The translations under genes and the position numbers were made by a program. 20,616 nt of DNA, taken from CAZUMH01 sp964621645 (GTDB taxonomy: Bacteria > Zhuqueibacterota > QNDG01 > JAGLOF01). The DNA lies in assembly GCA_964621645.1 (NCBI GenBank), contig CAZUMH010000064.1, positions 1 through 20,616 on the forward strand. The letters run 5' to 3'. Below the pieces are notes generated by a model, which saw only the letters and a list, made by a program, of their open reading frames with translations, searched no databases and was not told the origin of the DNA. Positions 15,929-20,616 of this stretch are shown piece after piece. How positions within the stretch are numbered: position 1 is the stretch's first letter; each line of letters starts with the position of its first letter.

Positions 15929-16003
15929 ATGGAAATTCTCGATATCGTGAATTTGCTCATGGAGTATAACGTGATAGAATCTGTCCAATCACAGAGACCA
16001 TAA
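15929..16003 (+). CDS. Small orphan ORF or gene remnant, divergent from the polysaccharide operon
   Basis: Not recognised. ATG at 15929 has AGGAG 6 bases upstream and encodes a 24-residue amphipathic peptide (MEILDIVNLLMEYNVIESVQ and four more residues). The same frame is open back to 15831, just after a TGA, and reads like ordinary protein (RPMLVRKIVESAEIDQEHK directly before the ATG). An ATG at 15878 would give 41 residues but has no site. This may be the C-terminal scrap of a decayed gene or a real small protein. A poor divergent promoter (TTGGTT, 17 bases, TATTCT at 15817-15845) lies before it. The rest of 15810-16063 holds nothing else that I can support. Confidence 0.3.
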   Translation: MEILDIVNLLMEYNVIESVQSQRP

Positions 16004-16063
16004 AACTCTCTATCTGTTGCCGCATCCGCCCGCCGGGCGAGAACATTATTATTTAACAATAAG

Positions 16064-16690
16064 TTATCGCAGCAGCATGATTCTCTTGGTCTGAGAAAAA
16101 CTGCCGATGCGAAGACATACGAAATAGGTGCCGGCAGCCACGGGCCGCCCGTCAATGTCTGTTCCGTCCCAGATGGCTGCATAGTGTCCTGCTTGCTGAA
16201 GGCCCTGGTGCAGAGCGCGGACCCGGCGGCCGATCAGATTGAAGACAGTCAAATCTACTTCCATTGGTGTGGGGAGGGTGTAAGGGATCGTTACCGTGGG
16301 ATTGAAAGGATTGGGATAGCCGTCTCCCAATGTGAATTGTCTGCGGGCTTGATTAATATTTATCACCAGTTCTTCGGAGAAGTCACTCTCATTTCCAGCT
16401 GTGTCGTAAGCAGTTACGGCAACATATAATTCTTCCGGCCCCCCTATATTATCAAAACTGAATTCAAGGCTGCTGCCGACGTCCACAGCAGTATCATATG
16501 ATCGTGAAGCAGGACCGTAATAGACTTTATATCCGGAAAGATCCGCTTCCGGATTGGCGTCCCAGGTTATCATCATATTTTGAGCCGAGATTGAGCCGGC
16601 AAAGATAAGTAAATTCATGAGAGTCACGATGCGATACATCTTTCGTTCGGCCCGTGGATCGGCTTTTATTTTGTTAATGACTGGGATCAT
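16064..16690 (-). CDS. Small secreted protein: fibronectin type III domain plus Por-type (T9SS/FlgD-like) C-terminal sorting domain
   Basis: A 208-residue exported protein with no catalytic domain visible. A signal peptide ends at SISAQ near residue 37. One fibronectin III-like domain covers about 40-112 (ITWDANPEADLSGYKVYYGP, then AVTAYDTAGNESDFSE). The tail is at 119-208: FTLGDGYPNPFNPTVTIPYT, a VFNLIGRRVRAL strand, IWDGTDIDGRPVAAGTYFV and a basic end, RIMLLR. That tail matches the Por_Secre_tail/FlgD-like family, which directs proteins through the type IX system in Bacteroidota and relatives. The longest start (ATG 16690) has AGGAGG 23 bases away, too far. ATG 16639 (MYRIVTLMNLL) would give a more normal signal peptide but has no clear site. 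It is divergent from the GH2 gene. Its role is unknown; it could be a surface-attached binding or adhesion protein. Confidence 0.82.
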   Translation of the reverse strand: MIPVINKIKADPRAERKMYRIVTLMNLLIFAGSISAQNMMITWDANPEADLSGYKVYYGPASRSYDTAVDVGSSLEFSFDNIGGPEELYVAVTAYDTAGNESDFSEELVININQARRQFTLGDGYPNPFNPTVTIPYTLPTPMEVDLTVFNLIGRRVRALHQGLQQAGHYAAIWDGTDIDGRPVAAGTYFVCLRIGSFSQTKRIMLLR

Positions 16691-16759
16691 CAGCGTTAGG
16701 CAGATGCGGTTTTCCTCCTATAAATTGTCAGGTCATATCGCAAGCAATATGCCACCTTG

Positions 16760-16900
16760 TTAACAATGGAGCGATGCTCCTTTTTTGAGCGCGAATATCC
16801 GAAGGCGATAATCATCAGGATCAGACTGCACTCCGGCAACCGGTCGATTTTCTCCAACCCCTGCACTGATTTCAATCAGCGGGCGCTTCTTCGTCATCAT
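16760..16900 (-). CDS. Hypothetical small ORF in the divergent intergenic region
   Basis: Not recognised. It encodes 46 residues starting MMTKKRPLIEISAGVGENRP and ending LKKGASLHC. The frame is open further upstream to about 16960 without a better start. The composition is protein-like (Gly, Val, Asp and Lys spread evenly), but no ribosome-binding site precedes the ATG. The opposite-strand frame over the same bases looks less like a protein. It may be a remnant of a lost gene. It could be on the same transcript as the small secreted protein downstream. Confidence 0.2.
   Translation of the reverse strand: MMTKKRPLIEISAGVGENRPVAGVQSDPDDYRLRIFALKKGASLHC
16768..16786 (+). terminator. Short terminator-like hairpin with T6, no matching upstream gene
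   Basis: GGAGC (16768-16772) and GCTCC (16776-16780) form a 5-bp stem with a GAT loop, followed directly by six T (16781-16786) on the + strand. The form is that of a minimal intrinsic terminator. The nearest + strand ORF upstream is the 24-codon one ending at 16003, so it may end an unseen short transcript, guard the GH2 promoter from read-through, or be chance. Confidence 0.35.
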
Positions 16901-16967
16901 GAACAGAGAGCGAAGCGGTTCCCTGATGAGCCGACAGATTAATCCCTCTACAAGCTTTTTCCTTTAG

Positions 16968-16996
16968 TTGCCTTTCGGTACAATTTTTGTTATATT
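16968..16996 (+). promoter_or_regulatory. Sigma70-type promoter of the GH2 gene
   Basis: TTGCCT (16968-16973, 4/6) and TATATT (16991-16996, 5/6) are separated by exactly 17 bases. The -10 box is identical to that of the polysaccharide operon promoter. A start near 17003 gives a leader of about 153 bases before the ATG at 17156. The sequence between is AT-rich around the -10, as expected. Confidence 0.6.
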
Positions 16997-17010
16997 TCTT
17001 CAGTTCTGGC

Positions 17011-17025
17011 AGGAGGTTGATGTAA
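17011..17025 (+). promoter_or_regulatory. Start-stop mini-ORF behind a consensus ribosome-binding site in the GH2 leader
   Basis: A full AGGAGG (17011-17016) is followed after 3 bases by ATG (17020-17022) and directly by TAA (17023-17025). It lies only a few bases after the expected transcription start. The site is stronger than the one before the GH2 gene. It may be the fossil of a lost first gene, a ribosome standby or stalling site, or chance. The 3-base spacing is short for efficient initiation. Confidence 0.3.
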
Positions 17026-17070
17026 TTCTTGATAAGCGTGCCAGGAGCGCATCAAATATGCAGCTGCAAT

Positions 17071-17101
17071 GACCTCAACTTATAGCCACCATGAAGAGGT
17101 C
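17071..17101 (+). repeat. 6-bp inverted repeat in the GH2 leader
   Basis: GACCTC (17071-17076) pairs with GAGGTC (17096-17101) over a 19-base loop. It is weak alone, but it stands next to the hairpin at 17121-17145, so the leader could fold into two stems. Confidence 0.3.
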
Positions 17102-17120
17102 GATCATACGCACGAGGGTT

Positions 17121-17145
17121 GCTCTTCCGGTATTATCGGGAGAGT
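17121..17145 (+). promoter_or_regulatory. Leader hairpin covering the ribosome-binding site of the GH2 gene
   Basis: CUCUUCCG (17122-17129) pairs with CGGGAGAG (17137-17144) through eight pairs including one U-G. A further G-U closes the base (17121/17145), with a 7-base loop. The 3' arm contains the only purine-rich site before the ATG at 17156 (GGGAGAG, 11-13 bases away). When folded it would hide that site, which suggests translational control, for example by temperature, a protein or a small RNA. Function is inferred from pairing only. Confidence 0.45.
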
Positions 17146-17155
17146 AAAAAAACTG

Positions 17156-20100
17156 ATGAGAAAAAATTTTCTCTTTATCGCAGTAATGCTGTTCATATTT
17201 TCCGGCACACTGTTTATCTGGGCGTCTCCGCAGGGGACAGGCTCGTCCAATGCTGCTTCAAATCAATTGAATTCAAAAGCTTCCGAGCATACCGTAAATA
17301 TTCGTTCCTCAACCAAAGAGACCACCTCGCCTGCAGCCATATCCGAAGAACTCGATCTTGACGGCATCTGGAATCTAACGCCCAAAGGAAGTATGCCCAC
17401 TACTATGGTAGTACCGGGTTCCTATGCCTGGAGCCTGCCGGACCAGATAGAATTTCCCCTCACACAATACGGCCCCTGGAAAATCATCGAGGGGCAACCG
17501 GAATCGAAGTATGAAAGGACATTCACCATTCCGAGCTCCATGGCGGGGAAACGGCTTTTTCTTCATTTCGATGCCGTAAATTTTTTATCTGATATTTATC
17601 TCAACGGGCAATTACTGGGAACTAATGAAGGGGGATATGTTCCCTTTGAGTATGATATAACCGGTCTGGTCAGTGCCCCTTCTACTGATTCGATCCGGGT
17701 TGAGATTCTCTATTATGACAGCCGATTCATGACAGTACTGGATAGAGTCCTCTCTCCGGTGGGCATTTATGGAAATTACTGGGATTTGGGGATTGCGGGG
17801 GATGTAAAGCTTATCGCCAGACAGCCTGTTTATATCAACGATGTGTATATTAAGACCTCGGTACGCAACAAAACAATCAGCGCCGAGATCGAGGTCATTA
17901 ATCATGATGCTTCCTCTCATACAGTGGATCTAAGCGCAGATGTCTTTGACGGCAGTGTCTTTACAAAACACATAGGAAGCAATCAGCTGCAAATCGCTGC
18001 GGGAGACACCGAGAGCATAGTGGTCCAGGGGAGCTGGCAGGATCCAACCCTCTGGTCACCGGCTGATCCCCAAATGTATACTATGACAGTACAGATGCAG
18101 GAACATTCAAGTCTCATCGACGAATTGACTACACCGTTCGGATTCCGGGAATTTTGGATCAACGGAACCAATTTCTATTTAAATGGCATCAGACAAAACC
18201 TCCATGGTGATAACGTCATTATCCACGGAGAGAAGGTATTCAATAAGTATCTTGTCCCCACTCCTGAGATCTGGTCGACGATACTCGATTCCATGTTTGC
18301 CATGAATATCAATGTCATCCGCCTGCATCAGGAACCAGCGCCTCAGTGGATGGTCGACGCCTGTGATAAGAAGGGGATGCTGGTCATTGCTGAGTCAGCC
18401 ATTTTCTGGCGGGACAATGTAGTCAGCAAATCCGAAACATATACTGCAAACGCCGAGGATTGGCAGAAGAGATGGATTAAACAGATGCGGAACCATCCCT
18501 CCATCATCATCTGGAGTGCGGAAAACGAGATGGTGAAGTACCTCTACATGACCGTTAACCAGGCTGAACGAGTAGGGATTGCCGCCAGGTCGATGGATGA
18601 CACCCGACCAATAATGTACGAAGCGGAAGAAGACCTGGATGGCAGAGCAGAAATTACTTCATACCACTATATTTACGGTCACCCCAATGGCATGCCGCCA
18701 AACAGCGTGTACAATATGGCAGATTATCTCGACCCGGTAAAGCCCACCAGTTATGGGGAGTTTGAAGCGACTCGAGGTGAAATTCCGGAATCAACCCGGG
18801 TACGTCAGCAGGCGCTGACGGTACGGGCCGGACGCATTATTGGTTTCGCAGATTTGCGTCCGCTCCGGATAGACTGGACCTGGCATCCCAATCCCGATTT
18901 CATGAAGGAGATGTATTATGGGTTTGTGCCAACCCGGGAGCAGATAAATTTCATGAGAAACTCCATGAATCCCGTCGCGGTTTTTGATAAATATTATTAT
19001 GAGTATGAAAACTTTCCTGATCCTCCCTCCTATAATGAGAGAGAGCAGATATACCGGCGGTTAGTCATCTTCAATGATGAGTACAGCGGAACCGATATTG
19101 AAGTCCATTGGACCGTCTATATGGACGGACAATTTAAGTATGGCGGCTCCTTCCAGGTTAATGTCCCCCTGGGTGACGCCGTGACCTATCAGCTCGTCTT
19201 TCAGGCACCCTATGTAAATACAGACAAGGAATTTGAACTGGAGTTGAGCACCTGGAAGGGAGGGGTTAAAAGATACGGTGAAAGAGAGTCTTTTATCAGC
19301 AAGGATATCGGATTAGAGCCCCAGGATCCTCCTGTGAGGGTGACGGGATTGGTCGTGACAAGAAACGGCAACTCGTCCCTGTTGAACTGGCTGCCGGTTA
19401 CCAAGAATGTGATTGACGAGAATATTGTACTCTCTCATTATGAAATCAGTTATGCTTCTGATTACTCTTTCCCTGCTGGATCGACAACCCTGATATCCGG
19501 TATCAGCGATACCAGCTATGGCGACAGTAATTTGGATCTGGGAAGCAATCCCCAGAGCAGGTTCTACCGGGTCCGGGCCGTGGATACCGACGGCCTGCAA
19601 TCCGAATGGTCGGACACCGTGGGAGTGCTTAACACCAATCTAATCACCACATCAGGTACAGATTTCAATGATGTTTGTCTGACCCTTACGGATAACAGCC
19701 TGCAAAACGCAGCTGATTTGCTGGCAGCAGTGCCCCACTCATCCAGCGTGGCGCGCTGGAATGCCTCCAGCCAGGGATACGAGCAATATGTGCCGGCCCT
19801 GCCGCAAACCAATTTTCAACTGGAGGCAGGGCATCCTTACCTGGTCAATGTGACTCAGAACGGATCGTTCCAGGTCTTCGGTAGTCCTGCGGCGCCCGTG
19901 TTCAATCTGATTACAACCTCCACAACGGATTTCAATGCAGTTATAATTCCCCTGGATAAAAAAGACATTACAACAGCAAGTGCTCTGCAAAGTGATATCA
20001 GCAACTGCAACAGCGTGGCCCGCTGGAAGAGTGATGTTCAAGGATTCGAACAGTACGTGCCCGGATTGAGTTTCACCGATTTCCCGGTTGAACCAGGCCA

Positions 20101-20616
20101 AGCCTACTATGTCAATGTCACCGCGTCAACGACCTGGCCTGCCGGAGGCACGGGCAAAGCCTGGCCTGCTCCAAGAGTGGACACCGGCTCAGGGCGATTG
20201 AAGGCTCCCCATCTGATTTGGGGTGAGATCATCCGGGAGGAAACTTCTCAATCATCAGAACAGCTGCGTATGATCGCTTATCTCCACTCCCGTCCTTCAG
20301 AAAAGTTAACCGCCTCATCTCCCGGCTGTTTTTTGGATAAGTCCCTCTGGACGGTTCAGTGCGGTTCTTTTCCTTCAGGCTGGCAGGCTGGAGATACGCT
20401 GGTGGTAGAGGTCTCAAGCCTGGATGGCAAACTGCAAGGGAGCACCTCGGTATTGCTTAACTATGACCCTGCCGGCCAGGCCGAACTCCTCATTTTGAAC
20501 CCTCCTGTTGATTTCCAGCTTCAGCAGAACTATCCCAATCCCTTCAATGCGAGCACTAGAATCCAGTTTCAACTGGACCACAATGAAATGGTTGAACTCT
20601 CCGTTTTTGACTGCAC
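17156..20616 (+). CDS. Secreted multidomain glycoside hydrolase family 2 enzyme with fibronectin III, tandem repeat modules and a sorting tail (3' end outside window)
   Basis: Open for 1153 codons to the window edge. Residues 1-23 are a signal peptide (MRKNFLFIAVMLFIFSG...). The GH2 sugar-binding sandwich covers about 65-215 (LDGIWNLTP, YERTFTIPSSMAGKRLFLHF, DAVNFLSDIYLNGQLLG), an Ig-like domain about 225-325, and the TIM barrel about 328-620, beginning FGFREFWINGTNFYLNG. The acid/base is Glu458 in HPSIIIWSAENEM. The likely nucleophile is Glu535 in YGEFEATRG (Glu537 is the alternative). A further sandwich (about 636-710), fibronectin III (about 725-825) and two 89-residue repeats (828-1005) follow. 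A Por-type tail starts at 1118 (FQLQQNYPNPFNASTRI) and is cut by the window end. It would cleave beta-linked sugars (galactoside, glucuronide, mannoside or similar) outside the cell. The substrate is unknown; the neighbouring polysaccharide is one candidate. Confidence 0.9.
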   Translation, partial: MRKNFLFIAVMLFIFSGTLFIWASPQGTGSSNAASNQLNSKASEHTVNIRSSTKETTSPAAISEELDLDGIWNLTPKGSMPTTMVVPGSYAWSLPDQIEFPLTQYGPWKIIEGQPESKYERTFTIPSSMAGKRLFLHFDAVNFLSDIYLNGQLLGTNEGGYVPFEYDITGLVSAPSTDSIRVEILYYDSRFMTVLDRVLSPVGIYGNYWDLGIAGDVKLIARQPVYINDVYIKTSVRNKTISAEIEVINHDASSHTVDLSADVFDGSVFTKHIGSNQLQIAAGDTESIVVQGSWQDPTLWSPADPQMYTMTVQMQEHSSLIDELTTPFGFREFWINGTNFYLNGIRQNLHGDNVIIHGEKVFNKYLVPTPEIWSTILDSMFAMNINVIRLHQEPAPQWMVDACDKKGMLVIAESAIFWRDNVVSKSETYTANAEDWQKRWIKQMRNHPSIIIWSAENEMVKYLYMTVNQAERVGIAARSMDDTRPIMYEAEEDLDGRAEITSYHYIYGHPNGMPPNSVYNMADYLDPVKPTSYGEFEATRGEIPESTRVRQQALTVRAGRIIGFADLRPLRIDWTWHPNPDFMKEMYYGFVPTREQINFMRNSMNPVAVFDKYYYEYENFPDPPSYNEREQIYRRLVIFNDEYSGTDIEVHWTVYMDGQFKYGGSFQVNVPLGDAVTYQLVFQAPYVNTDKEFELELSTWKGGVKRYGERESFISKDIGLEPQDPPVRVTGLVVTRNGNSSLLNWLPVTKNVIDENIVLSHYEISYASDYSFPAGSTTLISGISDTSYGDSNLDLGSNPQSRFYRVRAVDTDGLQSEWSDTVGVLNTNLITTSGTDFNDVCLTLTDNSLQNAADLLAAVPHSSSVARWNASSQGYEQYVPALPQTNFQLEAGHPYLVNVTQNGSFQVFGSPAAPVFNLITTSTTDFNAVIIPLDKKDITTASALQSDISNCNSVARWKSDVQGFEQYVPGLSFTDFPVEPGQAYYVNVTASTTWPAGGTGKAWPAPRVDTGSGRLKAPHLIWGEIIREETSQSSEQLRMIAYLHSRPSEKLTASSPGCFLDKSLWTVQCGSFPSGWQAGDTLVVEVSSLDGKLQGSTSVLLNYDPAGQAELLILNPPVDFQLQQNYPNPFNASTRIQFQLDHNEMVELSVFDC
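19637..20170 (+). repeat. Two tandem copies of a roughly 89-residue extracellular module inside the GH2 protein
   Basis: Copy 1 starts at residue 828 and copy 2 at residue 917. Each has, in order, NLITTS-x-TDFN, a hydrophilic stretch, SVARW, then YEQYVP or FEQYVP, then a PG/AG turn with Y-x-VNVT. Spacing is 89 residues with no gap. The copies differ at many positions, so the duplication is old. Similar 'W...YVPGL...Y.VNVT' modules occur in large secreted proteins of FCB-type genomes and may bind ligands or act as spacers; I know of no assigned function. Confidence 0.7.

Noticed and set aside
16021..16045. GC-rich inverted repeat (CGCCCG/CGGGCG) just past the end of the small secreted protein gene, considered as its terminator.
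   Set aside because: The loop would be a single base and no U-tract follows on the - strand.
15916..16182. An 88-codon - strand frame that overlaps the end of the small secreted protein gene in another frame.
   Set aside because: It overlaps the conserved sorting tail out of frame and its translation (Cys, Ser, Arg-rich) is not protein-like.
16757..16942. A 61-codon + strand frame in the divergent intergenic region.
   Set aside because: No ribosome-binding site, Arg/His-rich low-plausibility translation, and it runs through the T6 hairpin at 16768-16786.

Overview
The window looks like a piece of a bacterial chromosome, probably from the FCB superphylum or a neighbouring lineage (Marinimicrobia, KSB1, Calditrichota and Ignavibacteria are the groups I would check first). 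Two predicted secreted proteins end in the 'YPNPFN' C-terminal domain (Por_Secre_tail/FlgD-like, the type IX secretion sorting tail) typical of those phyla. The lineage is inferred from this signature only, because no rRNA or other taxonomic marker is present.

Left edge (1-1370, + strand): the last 42 codons of a response-regulator receiver domain, most likely the end of a hybrid sensor kinase. A 247-base gap with a palindrome follows, then a class I SAM-dependent methyltransferase of the type often annotated as 'extracellular factor 3-hydroxypalmitate methyl ester biosynthesis' (PhcB-like). A bidirectional intrinsic terminator separates it from the convergent genes.

Main block (1383-15809, - strand): one compact, apparently co-transcribed Wzx/Wzy-type exopolysaccharide or capsule cluster. 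It has a good sigma70-like promoter at its right end (TTGACT-17-TATATT). In transcription order it encodes a short RmlC-like 3,5-epimerase, RmlB, a WbpA-type nucleotide-sugar dehydrogenase, a Wza-like outer-membrane exporter, a Wzz-like chain-length protein without a kinase domain, the Wzx flippase, a GT2, the Wzy polymerase, a GT9, a GT4, and the polyprenyl-phosphate sugar-1-phosphate transferase that starts each lipid-linked unit. Seryl-tRNA synthetase (serS) lies 52 bases downstream with no visible terminator between. Several junctions are ATGA overlaps. The longest gap in the second half holds a strong stem-loop across a stop codon, just before the priming transferase. Three precursor or assembly functions are absent (thymidylyltransferase, 4-ketoreductase, tyrosine autokinase), so part of the pathway must be encoded elsewhere.

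Right part (15810-20616): a short accessory-looking stretch with two small orphan ORFs; a small secreted protein (one fibronectin III domain plus the sorting tail, - strand); and, divergent from it, a large secreted glycoside hydrolase family 2 enzyme that runs off the window. The enzyme has signal peptide, GH2 sandwich, Ig and TIM-barrel domains, a fibronectin III domain, two tandem copies of a roughly 89-residue module, and a truncated sorting tail. Its leader carries a clear promoter, a start-stop mini-ORF and a hairpin that would cover the ribosome-binding site. I saw no tRNA, rRNA, CRISPR array or insertion sequence.
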